From positions 4,020,112 to 4,084,111 of the forward strand of contig OY755042.1 in assembly GCA_963576565.1 (NCBI GenBank): DNA of 64,000 nt. The letters run 5' to 3'. Positions 1-11,779 of this stretch are shown here, in pieces. Origin of the DNA: Aspidapion aeneum. Taxonomy: Eukaryota > Arthropoda > Insecta > Coleoptera > Brentidae. The translations under genes and the position numbers were made by a program. Numbering within the stretch: position 1 is the first letter of the stretch; each line of letters begins with the position of its first letter. A model generated the notes under the pieces. The model ran no database searches and had not been told where the DNA came from. It worked only from the letters and a program-made list of their open reading frames with translations.

Positions 1-2
1 AA

Positions 3-3000
3 AAAGTTATTTCCGAAAATGTTTCTGATATTGTGTCCGCTCATGGTAAAGATATTGAAGCAGGAAACACACAATCGTTAGACAAACAAGATCAAAGTGT
101 GGATCAAGCAGAGGTAATTAAGCGTTTAGATAACAAAGAAAATTCCGAAAAAGGAGAGAAGCAAAACGATTTACACGTCAACGAAGGGATCCCAGAAGAG
201 AAAAATGATAGTGAAATGACTAATATTAATACCAATTCGCCTCCTAAAATTGTTGAACCCGAGAAAACTCCTACAAATGATTGTAAAGAAGACAAAGATA
301 CAAACCATAAGCCAAACCAGCTAGATTTGCCATTGAGCCATTCAGAGTTATCAAACGACATATTTGCGTCATTAAACGTACCTCCTGGCTGTCAAAACCC
401 GGATTCAACATCACCAACCGCTGCATTTCTGATGGCATTTCCGCTAGTGACTGGAACAAAAGTAAGCGAAGTGGTAGATAGCGATAATAATGATAATAGT
501 CAAAGAGAAACTCCAAATTTATTACAAATCGGTACAATGGACGAGACTAAAGCGACCCAATCACAATCTCAGTCGGAGAGTACAACACCAAATCCTTTTA
601 ATTTTGAAAGCTTTTCATTTTTTTCACAAAAAGATTACACACAATTTGGTGTTACCTCTTCGGTTCCAGCACTTAGTACCAGTTTACCTGCAACCATATT
701 TTCAAACTCCTACACCAGTAAAATGGGAATTTTTGATGATTTATTCTACAGTCAAGCCGTTTCTTCGCTGTCTTCTTATAGCGGAAATATTTCCAGCATC
801 AAGCCTGTTCCAACCACAAATCACCAAACTAGTTCGGATTCTAATATCGGATTATCGAAACTGTCAGATACTCAAGTTGTAGCTTCTATAACCAAAGCTT
901 CGTTACCCTCTTACAATCCCAATCTTTTGAGTACGAAAGCAGATTCAGAAAGCAGTCATAATAGCAATCCTCAACCTGGTAGAGATTTAATAAGTGATTA
1001 TAAGCATTTAGTTGCTTCTACATCTATAGACACTAACATTGTTTTTAGTATGTCGGTTTCAACTACAACACCAACCAGCTCTATTTATCCCAATAGTAAA
1101 TGTTTAATAAAAAACAGTAATGCGGTGATTTCTAAGTCAAACAATTTATCATCTACAGGCTCCTTAAGTGTACCCAAAAGCATATTTAATCCTGAATCAA
1201 CTGTCAATAGTAATATAGATACCGTTCCTCCTACTACCCACACAAAATTATTAATTTCACAAACAGAACAAGGTCAACATCTTTCGAATGCTCAAGGTAT
1301 TTCAGATACCAGCAAATTTGCTTCTAATTTAGCGATTACACACGAAAATCAAATGTATACGAATAAAAACGAAATCGTTACTAGCCAACACAATAACAAA
1401 CAAACACTAAAACATTTTTCTGTTCAACCTATTACAGCTTTTTCTCAAACTAATACTGTTTCAAGTGGTATAGAATCTACTAAGGTAGGTGAAAATATTA
1501 TTCAATCTCATTCAAGTATTGGGAACAGCAATACTGCTTCAACAGCAATATGTATATCGTCTGTGTTGCCTGTTAGAAGTATATCTTCTAGCAAAAATAA
1601 TACGACAGTTGCAGATAATAAAATTGATAATAATTTTCCTATTTCCATTTATGGAAATCCAGTTACAAATAGTTTTAATTATGGCGCTAAGGTAGACATT
1701 TCAAACATTCCTGCATCTAATACGCAAGGATCAAAACAGAATAAAACCTTTAGTGATGGTGGTTTTGGTTATTATTTGCCATATGAAAATGTTTATGACC
1801 ACAATAGGAAAATCAATTTTGCTGCAGAAAAGAAAGTTGTAAAGCAAAATACCGCCTTGTCCAAGTTAAGCGAATCACAGAATACTTCCGACTTAAATGT
1901 TTTTGGATCAAATAAGAACTTGAACGCCGCTTCAGGTAACAAAGTGAAAGACTTTCTAAATGAACGACCAGCAGAAGCCATGACGAATATACATAATCAA
2001 CATCATTTACCGAAGAGTGAAGCCCAAAATATTTTAAACCAACAAATAATCAACAGTGATAAACCTAAGCAAGATGCGATATTAGCACAAATCAATGATA
2101 AATCTTTTAACAGCTTTAAAGAAAGTAAGACTTTGTATAATGAGTCGTGTAAAGATATATTTAACTGTACCCAAACAAAAATTCAGGAAGCTGAGGCTAG
2201 TAAGTCAAGCAAGTTACCAGAACATACTTATCAGCCAAACTTTTTTGAAAATCATACTCAACGAGATTTGTATCCTGCGTATTCTGAAAAAGTGAACTCT
2301 AATACAAACTATTATGGTGTTCAACCGCCAGCTACACCAGCTGAAAAAATAGTTCAAAGTTCTTTGCCTAATACAAATCAAAAAACGAATTTCTCCGCGG
2401 AATATTTAAATGCTTATAATGTTAAAAGCGATTCAGTTGTTAACACAAACCGAAATATAACATCACAAAACTTTAATTTTAGTCTTTATCCTCAAAAGGT
2501 TGATAAATCGAGTGTTAGTTCTGCGTATAATAATTCCAAATTAAATTACGATGCTAAAATAAATCAAAACTCCAACATCCATACCGTCAACCCAAAATTA
2601 TGTAATGAAATCATCAATAACAAAAATGAACGGTCTCTAAATCCCAATCCCGAACAGAAAAAGTCCAAACATTCTTCTACACATCAAATACAGTATACAG
2701 GAATTCAAAACTATAAGGTAAATCCTTATTTTCCGAATTCGAAACAAACCACTAAAACTTCTAAATCCATTCCTGATTTCGTTTTTAATTCTAATCAAGG
2801 TATGGGGTCCGAACAGTTTAGTTTAAACGCTTATGCTGGAGATCATAAAAAGAACAATGAATCTAACCAGAACTCCCAAGCGGTTGTTTCCAACATTGCT
2901 TATGCAAAGAATGAACCGACTGGAAATTCCAAGGAAAATACAGTAACAGGAAACTTTAATTTGCACCATTCTAATCTTAAAAATCCCCAAAATAAATGCG

Positions 3001-5069
3001 TCGATAATAATTTAAAATTTAAACTTGATTCTGCTGGAAACCATAATCAGAACATGGGGCCAAATAATTTTAACTTCGATTTTTATTCTTTGGATGCAAA
3101 AAAGAAAAATGACCTCAACGCCTACCCTACTTTAAAATATAATAAGGGCAATTATGTCGGCTTTTCAAACCAGAATCAAACCAACTACTACACACAAGTT
3201 AACAGAGCGAATAATGGCAAAGACAAGAATGATGGTCTAAACTCTAATCAGAGTATTGCAAATCAAAATTTTAATATAAATCCATACCTAAATGTCGATA
3301 TGAAAAAGAAACACGATCAGAATTTACAGATACAACAGAAAGAAGCATATTCAAATAAAACTATTGAAAATCTAAATTATGCCAATAAAAAAGTTTCTTG
3401 TACTTACGCACCAAGTGTGTCTAATCCTTGTTATACAAATGCCAATACAAACTATTACGATTATAACTCAGAAAATAATTATGGAAATTCTTACCTAAAA
3501 ACGTCGTCAAATACTAGCAACAACTACTATTTTAATTATGATGCTTGCTCTGAATCCCGCAAAAATGACGCAATGGCTTCTAATAGTTATGGTTCAAGTT
3601 TGGACCCATACAATCGAGATAAATTTGCCAGTATTATAACAACTAAGTCGAAACCTGTTACGCAACAGATTAAACCAGTCAATTGGATGACCGCTCCTAA
3701 TAATATTTCATCTAAAGACTACCTGTTGCCACCATTCTCAACCAAAGACAGCAACGCTATGTATAATACTTCGTTTCCAAGTAGTGTTGTTAGTAGTGGG
3801 TATTTTAATACTGTTTCATCTTATAATTCTGGAGAAATCAGTAGTAGTGACAAGAAAAATGTAGATATAGGTTTGCCAAATTACAATGCTAGTTTTCAAA
3901 AGGGGCAAGGGGAAGAAAACCAATTTTCTTGGTCTCCTTCTAAAATCCCACCATTTCTCGACCCTGCACATTCTTTTGTTTCCGCAACGTTGCCTACTTT
4001 AGTTGGCGATTTGGCCCTCAATACTCAGCCTTCTCATATAGAATCCAAACTAAATAAAGAAAAAACATGCAAAAGTAATATTAGAAAGACCAAACCAACG
4101 TTTGACAATCAAAATAATCAATCCAATTTTCTGTCTGTAAGCCAGTTGGTTGAAAATAAAGAGCAAACTCCGGTTAAGGTGGCTTCTAGGCGTAACAGTG
4201 GAAACAAAAACAGAAATATTCCACCAGAAAAAGCGAAACGTGTCAAAAAATCTGAACAGAACAAGACCGACGAAAATACGCAAATTAAAGTTGCACAGTC
4301 CCAATCATCTGAACAGCCGCAGTCCATAAAAGAATATAATAAAAACCCCGTAAGTAGTTACTCTGCAGAAGCACTTATTAGTCAACCAGTTCAAAGTTAT
4401 TCTAAAAAATCTAAATCCTTTGTTCCTAACTTTATGACTGATAATTGTGTTACATATTTTCCCCCAATAGACCCTCAGGAATCAAATAACTTTATTTCTC
4501 AACAATCTGTCTATTCAAGCGCTTCATTTCCGCACTCGTTTTCGAATAGTTTACAAAATAATACTTCTACAACGAACAGTATTATGTCCAACCCCCCAAC
4601 AACCTATTTGACACCGGGCAATTTTCTTAATGAACATGAATTTTATGATATGTATAATCCCAGTGTTCCAGTTATTAAAGAGAAGCCGGGTACCAAGGAT
4701 GGAATAAAAAGCAGTTTTAAATCTGAGAAAAGTTTAAACAGTAACTGTAAAAAATCTAAAAAACGTAATTTAAACGATGGTGTATTGCCATCGTTTGAAA
4801 TTCCATTCCTGTCCATCCCTGGCGCGATCAATTCGCCTCTGCTACCCGATGATTTTCACCATACATTTCTACCCCCGTCCACTCCCTATAAGAATCCCTT
4901 GTACCCACCTAAGCAGAATGCAGATATTGGCGCGCTGTTGCCTCCATTACCCACTGTCACAGGAAGCAAAGCTAGCGTTCCGAATCATGATGTATCTCCG
5001 TCGATTAATGCAGCCGGAACTTCGCTGACTAACTTCAATTTAAGCACAATATTTCCGGAAATTAATAAG
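3..5069 (+). CDS. USF3: USF3-like protein, 3' part of a long coding exon (5' incomplete)
   Basis: The frame is open from the first bases of the window, so the GTG at 33 is not a start; the N-terminus, where USF3 proteins carry their bHLH DNA-binding domain, lies upstream. About 1,689 codons are present, mostly Asn/Ser/Lys/Gln-rich low-complexity sequence without recognisable domains. Near the C-terminus are short motifs that I recall from vertebrate USF3 (KIAA2018), a nuclear bHLH factor: VSSYSAEALI at 4350-4379 and NFNLSTIFPEI at 5031-5063. A basic, NLS-like stretch (EKAKRVKK) lies near 4225-4250. The exon ends in phase 0 after AAG at 5069, and the reading through the donor to TAA at 5087 is intronic. 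The family assignment rests on remembered motifs only; a different Asn-rich nuclear protein is possible. Confidence 0.68.
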
Positions 5070-5075
5070 GTAAGA
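5070..5075 (+). other. 5' splice site of the USF3-like gene
   Basis: AAG|GTAAGA matches the consensus donor and follows the last conserved motif by three codons. It pairs in phase 0 with the acceptor at 12257-12258, giving a 7,189-bp intron composed largely of transposable elements. Confidence 0.75.
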
Positions 5076-5299
5076 AAATGCTGTTTATAAATGGTGGATC
5101 TTTTCAATCATTTTTTGAAAGTACAGGGATGCGGATTTCACTTGTTGCACACATTTTTTTTACTTTTATTATTTTTTAAGCAGATAGACAGACAATGTAG
5201 TCACTACCTGTGTAGTCAGAAAGATTTTTAAAAAGGTTGAATTTGCGGTATATGGAACATTTTATTACTGGTTCTGGTAGCCCCCCCCCCCCTTTCAGG

Positions 5300-5354
5300 T
5301 AGGGTCACCGCATCACGAAAACAGACGCCAGGCTTCCAGGATGCAGTGACCCTA
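5300..5354. mobile_element. 55-bp hAT-like micro-element
   Basis: The unit begins TAGGGTCACCGCATC and ends GATGCAGTGACCCTA, which are near-perfect inverted repeats. It is flanked by CTTTCAGG (5292-5299) and CTTTAAGG (5355-5362), an 8-bp target duplication with one change. The same ends bound the 3.1-kb element at 41967-45112, so this looks like its minimal deletion derivative. The 8-bp duplication suggests hAT (P elements also make 8 bp). Confidence 0.65.
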
Positions 5355-5358
5355 CTTT

Positions 5359-6772
5359 AAGGATTTGGTTGATGCCACTCTGGCACCCTTGAGTATTTTG
5401 AAATATTTAAGCTGGCGCCTGAGTAGGGATAACCGCAAAAAAATATAATATATATATTTTGGTAAATATGTTTTTAATTTGGAGCGTTACCCACAATCTA
5501 AACTGCACTAAGTGATACACATTTTAAATGAAAATTTCATTGTCTACAAAAAAGTGTTGCCTAAAAGTACGTAGTACGTACAGGGTGTCCCAAATTGGGC
5601 ACTTTTGGGGGGTTTATAACTTCGTTATTATTGGAAATATTGATTTAGAGTAAATTGCAATTTTATAGACTTTGTCACGGGGAATTCAACCGCTAAACTA
5701 AATTTTAACTGTCACTTTTAGTTTTTGAGATATGACATAAAGTTGCACTTTTTCTTATGGAATGGCCTATATTTTAATTAATTTTCGAATTCGTGATTGA
5801 ATTCTTTTCAAAATGATGTATCATATGTCATAGTTTGATTGAGCGGTTTCGGAGATAATTAGTTTTTTATTTTTGCCTAGTGTGCGTTGAATGACGTCAT
5901 GCGCCATTGACGTGAAAGCCTTGCGGTCAAATCCTACTTCAATGCTCCTATAGTTTTGTTGTCTTATACTATGCAAATCAAGTTGGCCTTGCGTCTTGGC
6001 GTTTTGTCATTGTTTTCAATTGTTTAAACAATTTGACATTACGCTTTGATATGAAATTATTTTGCACAAAAGTGTTTTAATTTTAATTTGAAATATGTAT
6101 AATTTTTTTAAAATTTTTATAACTAGGCTTTGAGGGCCGTCAGCTGAATTATAATTTTTCCAAACCAGCCTTACTATATTTGCGACTGTGTAAAATAATA
6201 AAAATACTGGAGTGCCTTTACCTGCCTCAGCAGGAAATCATAGCGCACTAGAAATAAGTGAAAAAGCTGAATATCTCCTAAACCGCTCAATCAAACTATG
6301 ACATATGATACATCATTTTGAAAAGAATTCAATGACGAATTCGAAAATTAATTAAAATATAGGCTATTCCATAAGAGAAAATGCAACTTTATGTCATATC
6401 TCCAAAACTAAAAGTGACAGTTAAAACATAACGATATTTCAAAATGCGGTTTTCACTATAAGTCTTCTCTTGAAATTTGAGCCTCGCAATGCGTGGTCAG
6501 TTTTTCTCTGTCTCCCCTAGAAGTACCTTAAACCCCCTAAAAGTGCCCAATTTGGTACAATGGGCTTTAAATTTCATTTTTTCTCAAAAAGTCAGTACTT
6601 TTTGAGTAAAAGACTGATAAATGAAAAAATAGTTGAAAATCCAAGATGGCGGCGCCTTTTTGCGCCCAGTCTTGGTTTTATGTTCTTAAAAACTTTTTTG
6701 GTTTTTATTTATATCTTGAGTATTTCAAAATGATCAAGGGTGCCACAGTGGAATCAACCGGATTCTTCAATT
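5359..6772. repeat. Outer inverted-repeat element around a MITE
   Basis: About 45 bp near 5366-5411 (core TGGCACCCTTGAGTATTTTG) recur inverted, with several differences, at about 6710-6765. This suggests an older inverted-repeat element into which the 5581-6562 element inserted. No target duplication could be assigned. Confidence 0.4.
5581..6562. mobile_element. Long-TIR MITE with CAGGGTG end (Tc1/mariner-type)
   Basis: Left arm 5581 to about 5865 and right arm about 6265-6562 are inverted copies, for example CATATGATACATCATTTTG in the right arm against its complement near 5810-5835. The left end reads CAGGGTGTCCC next to TA; the right end has decayed. No coding sequence is visible in the centre. 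These ends recur in many non-autonomous mariner-type elements of this window. Confidence 0.65.
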
Positions 6773-7388
6773 AGAGCCCTTTGCGCACTAAAATCAGCAA
6801 TAAAATTTTCTATATATCTTAAATCCAGGTTAGGCCCGATATTGCCATTATCTTCCTTTCCCGATATTGCTATTATCTTCCTGACTGGAGTCGAGGTCGA
6901 GTTTGAAGAAGTGGCAACGAAGTTGGGGGTTTTCTTTTTTTAGTATTTGATATCATAGGAGTAGTGACTTTTGAGTATCTTTTGTGTCAATAAGGTCGCC
7001 TCGTGTTCTTCAATTATACAGTGTTAGTCATTTTAGGATACTTAGGCGTTTCTCGTACAACTTTTTTTTTCAGAGAATGTGGTATCTTTGTAAATCAGCG
7101 CTCTACTCTCTCTGATAGTTGTATATCCTTTTGAAAATATGGGTTCCAGACTTATTTAACTGATTATAACTACATTGGTTATATCGCAATGAAAAAAGCC
7201 GGTTTAAATAAGAATCTGCAAGGATGCCGTGAAAAAAATAGAAAATAACAGTAAAAACTCTGTTAAACTAGGGGTCAAACCGGTATAGTAGGGGGTTGAA
7301 GTGAAAATTCGGCGATAATTAAGTGATTTACTTACATTTTTAAACTAAAACGTGGAAGGATCTTTATTAACCCATTTTTACTTTGGTA
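6773..7388. other. Intronic stretch without recognised features
   Basis: AT-rich intron sequence between two element clusters. I see no gene, repeat or ORF that can be supported; the short reading frame at 6740-6943 has no coding character. Confidence 0.5.
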
Positions 7389-7416
7389 TCTAGTTTTATC
7401 ATACTACTATGTCGAT

Positions 7417-8565
7417 TTAGAACGTTTTTCTACGTTGTCCGACGCCTATTCTCCACCTCCTTCGATCCTGACAGTCATCTTCCTTCAGGTTTTTTTGACT
7501 CATTGATTTTTGGATTGACTGTTGCCATTCCAGTTTAGGACGCCCTCTTTTTCTGCGCCCTATTGGTTGCCATTCTAGGATCTGTTTTGGTAATCTTTCG
7601 TCGCTCATCCGTTGTACATGGCCGTACCATATCAGTTGCCTTTTAGTGATGTCATCCGTTATGCTTCCCTCGATTCCCATTCTTTCTTTTATGATCTCAT
7701 TTCTTATATGATCTGTTCTAGATATTCTCATTGATCTTCTTATTGCATCCATTTCGACACTTTCCATTTTTGCTTTGTATTTTTCTGTTACGCGACAAGT
7801 CTCTATTCCATACAACAGCGTACTTTTCACCATTGTTTCATATATGTTAAATTTTACATTCTTTTTTATCTCTCTGCTCCATAAAATACTGTTAAGACAA
7901 CCAATAACCTTTTTTGCTTTTACTATTCTTTTTTCCAGTTCTTTACAGTCTGTTCCCGTCTTATCAAATGTGACACCCAAGTATACATACTTATTACATG
8001 GAGATATTGTTTGTCCATTTTCTAGTTCTAATTCACTTGATTCGTTTCCAATACATAAGTACTGTGTCTTGTCCACGTTCACTGTTAACCCCCACTTTTG
8101 GTATTCTTCCGTTAACTTTCTCATCATATACTCCATGTCCTCTTTATCATTAGCTACAATTACTTGGTCGTCAGCAAACTTTAGTGTGTATATGGTAAAT
8201 CGGTCGTTAAGTTGTATTCCCATGCCGTGTACTTTGCGTTTCCAGTTTTTTAGAGCTACTCCGATATATATTTTAAAAAGAGTTGGAGAGATACAACATC
8301 CCTGTCTTAAGCCTTTCGTTACCAGGAATTCTTTTGAAAGTCGATTTCCAATTTTAATTTTAGATTTTGACCCTTTGTATAGTTCTTTTATCGCTTTTAT
8401 GTATGTATGATTGATATTAGTCTGCTCTAACACTGTCCATAATTTTTCTACTGGAACGGTATCATATGCTTTTTGTAGGTCCACAAAAGTAACATGAGTC
8501 TCTATATTTCTGACGGTCCTTTTCTCAATTACTTGTTTAAGACAAAAAACATTATCAAAGTACAT
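7417..8565 (-). pseudogene. Reverse transcriptase C-terminal part, RTE-like
   Basis: A 382-codon open frame covers the RT domain from the VDLQKAYDTV motif through GLRQGCCISPTLF and the catalytic FADDQVIVA (YxDD-equivalent FADD). It continues through the thumb to a C-terminal tail with WYGHVQRM and GRRKRGRPKLEW, typical of RTE-related elements in insects as I recall them. The endonuclease and N-terminal RT are absent, so it cannot act on its own. It is closely similar to the copy at 49900-51307, which implies recent activity of the family. The clade call (RTE rather than a neighbouring clade) is inferred. Confidence 0.85.
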
Positions 8566-8953
8566 GGAGAGGAAGTAATCATCGAAAAAGAAATGATAAG
8601 GAATAGTATTAAAAAGTTTAAATCCGGAAAAGCTAGCGGACCTGGGGGAATATATGCTGAAATGCTCAAATATGGATCAGAGAAACTACTCGAAAATCTC
8701 ACATATATTATCAATCAATGATAAACGGACATCCAGTACCTGATGATTGGAAAATTGCATTCATATCCTCAATACATAAAAAAGGAAACAAGCTGGATTG
8801 TAACAATTACAGAGGAATTTCAGTAACCAGTACTCTAAGTAGATTGTACGGTAGGATTCTTAGAGATCTAATAGAGAATGATTTTCATGAACAAGAAGAA
8901 GAAGAGCAAAGTGGGTTTCGTGCAGGCAGATCTTGTAGTGATAATGTTTTTTG
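8561..8953 (+). pseudogene. Inverted 5' segment of the same reverse transcriptase
   Basis: Contains the RT fingers: FKSGKASGPGGIYAEMLKYG, then VPDDWK, IHKKGNKLDCNNYRGI and SGFRAGRSCSDNVF, the last immediately preceding in element order the start of the minus-strand segment. A missing base at about 8719 (compare CAATGCATAAACGG in copy B) shifts the frame. Orientation opposite to the rest is explained by twin priming, not by a separate gene. Confidence 0.85.
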
Positions 8954-8969
8954 TCTAGTTTTATCATAC

Positions 8970-10330
8970 CGAGAAACAAATAATTCCCTTGACTGAGGAA
9001 GTAAAATTGTTTAATATGTCCTTGTCTTCTGGTACATTTCCAGATTACTGAAAAGTCAGTCTTTTGACACCTATTTTTAAGAATGGTGACAGGAATGATG
9101 TTCGTAATTATCGTGGTATTAGTATTCAATCAGTTATAACCAGCATGGGTTGGCTCAAGGCAGGTCAACAGTGACTAACCTGCTGTCTTATCAGCACACT
9201 CTGTTGAGTGCCTTTGAGGGCTCAAAACAAGTGGACAGTGTCTACACAGACTTCTCGAAGGCGTTTGACAGGGTGAGTTATGCACACTTGGTGAGCAAGT
9301 TGAGGGCCATGGGGTTGGGTGAGACTCTGGTAAGGCTTGCCCATAGTTTCCTCACTGGTCGCACATAGTTGGTCCAAATTGGCGACTGCGTTTCTGGAGA
9401 GACTCAAGTGGACTCTGGTTCCGCAGGGTTTACACATTGGCCCAGTTTTCTTTAACTTATTTATTCGTGACCTTAATGACGTGATTGTTAGCTCGGATTA
9501 GAGTCCCTGTATGTTGACATATTTAGATATATTATATATCCAAATATGTCAACATACAGGGACTCTAGCTCGGATCATCTGGCATTTGCTAATGATTTTG
9601 GGCTGTATAGGTTGATTGAAACATATCTTAATTGTTTGTTAAGTGATCTTAATAGCATTAGTGGTAATGCTATGTTAAAAAATGCCTAAGTGTCACTTTC
9701 AGTTGATCATCTAAGTTAATTCAGCATATATATATGTCATAAATGATACTGCTTTTGAATCAGTAGCGTCAATCAGGGACTTGGGTGTCTTGTTTGACAG
9801 CAGGTTGTCATTTAGACCTCACTATGACGATATTAATAATAAGGCTATGTGAACCCTTGGCTTTATCACTCGTAACAGCTCCAAGTTATTACCATATTGT
9901 TTTAAGTTTTTGTACTGCTCACTAGTTCGTTCTTTACTGGAATATGCGTAGTGGTATGGTCACCACACCAAGCCTGCCTCATTGATGGCTTGGAGTCTGT
10001 ACAGAAAATTTTTCTTCGTTCTCTAACATAAATTATAATGCCATTAGCCAGCCATTGGACTTGATACTTTGGAAAGAAGAAGGACATATTCTGATTTTAT
10101 AAAATATTAAATGGTATCTACTTTTGGCCTTCTTTATTGGAAATTAAACACTTTAAAACATAGGCATAACTCACCAATGTTTTGCATTTCTTTTCATCAT
10201 GCCAATTAGGGCTATTATTCACCATTGACTCGTACTCTTCGTCTGTACAACCAAAACAATCTCGATAAGGTCGCCGCCAGTCTCCTTGGTTGCTGGGCTA
10301 AACTCTACAGGGAATATCTTCACTTTGTTG
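8970..10330 (+). pseudogene. Degenerate LINE reverse transcriptase (CR1/jockey group)
   Basis: Pieces of one RT in shifting frames: PLTEEVKLFNMSLSSGTFPDY and IFKNGDRNDVRNYRGISI (8988-9130), QGRSTVTNLL and VYTDFSKAFDRV (9150-9368), then SGVPQG-like and C-terminal remnants to about 10310. There are many stops and frameshifts, so it is an old copy. It is interrupted by the RTE insertion on its left and by the palindrome at 9499-9567. The exact clade cannot be settled by eye. Confidence 0.7.
9499..9567. mobile_element. 69-bp palindromic insertion with 8-bp target duplication
   Basis: Two 26-bp perfect inverted arms (TAGAGTCCCTGTATGTTGAC...) are separated by a short AT loop. Exact 8-bp repeats GCTCGGAT flank it (9491-9498 and 9568-9575). 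The 8-bp duplication is what hAT or P transposases make. The unit is little more than two terminal repeats, inserted in the LINE remnant. Confidence 0.8.
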
Positions 10331-11048
10331 TTTTGTTGATAAGATAAGAGTCAAAAAAGTGTTTAAATTTCAAAGAAAAACAATAGGTTTCTATTTGCAG
10401 TTGTAAAAAAAGTGTTGTAAACAATTCGTTTGACATTTTTTTCCCTTGAGTGAAAGTCATTTTCAAATTATATCGTTTATTATACTATTTCAACAAATGT
10501 TTTGAAGGCAATGCGTCAACATAACTCATATATAATTTCCTTAAGGAAAAAGTGTATGGACTGAGCGAAAGGCGAGGTTTACAACTTAAGAGAGTGTGTA
10601 AAGAAGATGTCAAACGAGGAAACATGTTTTTTTACCTCTATTAATTTATTAGTTTTTCAAAGAAATTTAAAACCTAGAAAATATAATTCGTAAATATCGA
10701 AATGAACAAAAACAAAATTTGTAGAAAACTGAATTTATCAAAAAATAATTCATAGAAATGTAAAACGAAAAAACCGTAAAGTGTAGAATTGGTTCACTGT
10801 TCTACCAGTAGAGGCCACCGTCAGCTGCATCAGCTATGGTCTTAGATGAAGAAGGGATTGGGATACCCTTTCATCACGTAGCGCTGTGGAGAAGGCCCGC
10901 TCTTTACTGTTGCCAGTTCTACATGTTAGTATGAAATTTTAGGATGTAAACAATAAAAAAAATTAGGCGGGATTTTTCATTTATATCTGTCCCTGTCCTC
11001 CTTTTGAGAGGTCGAAATCGGTGTTAACATAAAATAAGTATAACCTAA
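10331..11048. other. Intronic stretch without recognised gene
   Basis: AT-rich sequence with a somewhat GC-richer patch at 10795-10950. No open frame or repeat boundary can be supported. Confidence 0.45.
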
Positions 11049-11194
11049 TAGTGGGTTTACACATGCATGAATTTAGTGGCGCCAGTGTTCGCGCCAGTTC
11101 TATTTGCACGCCAGTAAAGGTTTACACTATTGTGCGAAAATTAAAAAGACTGGCGCACGCCAGTTTCATTTTTAAAGTGTACCCGATACGCGAT

Positions 11195-11470
11195 ATGTCG
11201 GCTAAACTCTCGGAAGCCTGCAAAATAGTCGCTAAACTTTTATTGAAAAAAAAAAAAAATAAAAGAGATTCAGGAAAAGGAACAACGAAAAGGCCGTATC
11301 TGCATGGGTTAAAGCATGGATTGCTAGTCGATCTACTTTGGGTGCTTCCGAAAAACTTTTAGGAGAACTTGCAGCAGAAGATCCTGCGAGCTATAAAAAC
11401 CATCTTCAAATGACAAAGCAACATTTTGATAATCTTCTAGAGTTTCTCTTGTTTAAACAACATTCTTTAA
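11195..11470 (+). pseudogene. Harbinger transposase N-terminal fragment
   Basis: Starts MSAKLSEACKIVAKLLLKKK, loses frame in or after an A13 run near 11246-11258, and continues in another frame as AWVKAWIASRSTLGASEKLL, GELAAEDPASYKNHLQMT and FDNLLEFL. The W-x-K/R-x-W-I ... L-x-E-L ... Y-x-N-x-L-x-M layout is that of the region ahead of the DDE nuclease domain in PIF/Harbinger transposases. No DDE residues remain. Confidence 0.65.
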
Positions 11471-11481
11471 AATTCGGTCTG

Positions 11482-11779
11482 CTACTTTAAACCATGGTAT
11501 TTTTGGGGTGTATACTTCATTTGCACCGGGTCCGGAACGTTGGCTTTTTTTAATTTTTGTAAATTCCAAAGCATATGTGTTTCTTATGGATCATATTATT
11601 GCTTTTACTTCTGCAACTTCAAAGCCTTCAATAGTCATTATTTTACTAATTTTTTGGGAAGCATTATCTCGACTATCTTTGTTTTTATACGAACTACTGT
11701 GTACATCCCATAAACAAGGAAAACATTCATAGCCTTCAAGAAACTGTATGGTCAGTTCTGCTGACCACTTTTTTTAGCC
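11482..11779 (-). pseudogene. MADF-domain DNA-binding protein of the Harbinger element, broken
   Basis: On the minus strand the frame reads from ELTIQFLEGYECFPCLWDVH through SYKNKDSRDNASQKISKIM and LEFTKIKKSQRSGPGANEVY to YTPKIPWF. This is the MADF pattern: acidic start, CLW, YKN-R-A, and KKS-RSGAG-EVY. The ATG at 11779 is out of frame by one base in an A run, and a TGA replaces one codon before SIRNTY. Harbinger elements usually encode such an accessory protein, which binds the termini with the transposase. Confidence 0.65.

Larger units (their letters stand above)
7405..8953 (-). mobile_element. RTE-like LINE, 5'-truncated and 5'-inverted (twin priming), copy A
   Basis: Exact 16-bp direct repeats TCTAGTTTTATCATAC flank the insert (7389-7404 and 8954-8969). 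The 3' part of the element (reverse transcriptase palm to C-terminus) lies on the minus strand and ends in a short TAGTAG-type tail at 7405. The preceding part of the same reverse transcriptase lies on the plus strand at about 8561-8953. This is the geometry expected of twin priming during target-primed reverse transcription. About 17 bp (GATAATGTTTTTTGTC region) is present in both segments. The insert interrupts an older LINE. Confidence 0.85.

Noticed and set aside
33..35. GTG as a start codon for the 1,685-residue frame
   Set aside because: The frame is open upstream to the window edge and eukaryotic genes rarely start at GTG; the gene is simply cut by the window.
5070..5090. C-terminus KVRKCCL read through at 5069-5090
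   Set aside because: A consensus donor lies at 5070 and a good in-phase terminal exon exists at 12259.
7775..8410. 211-codon plus-strand frame
   Set aside because: Antisense shadow of the RTE reverse transcriptase.
8860..9129. Minus-strand 89-codon frame
   Set aside because: Spans the junction of the RTE insert and old LINE and is antisense to both.
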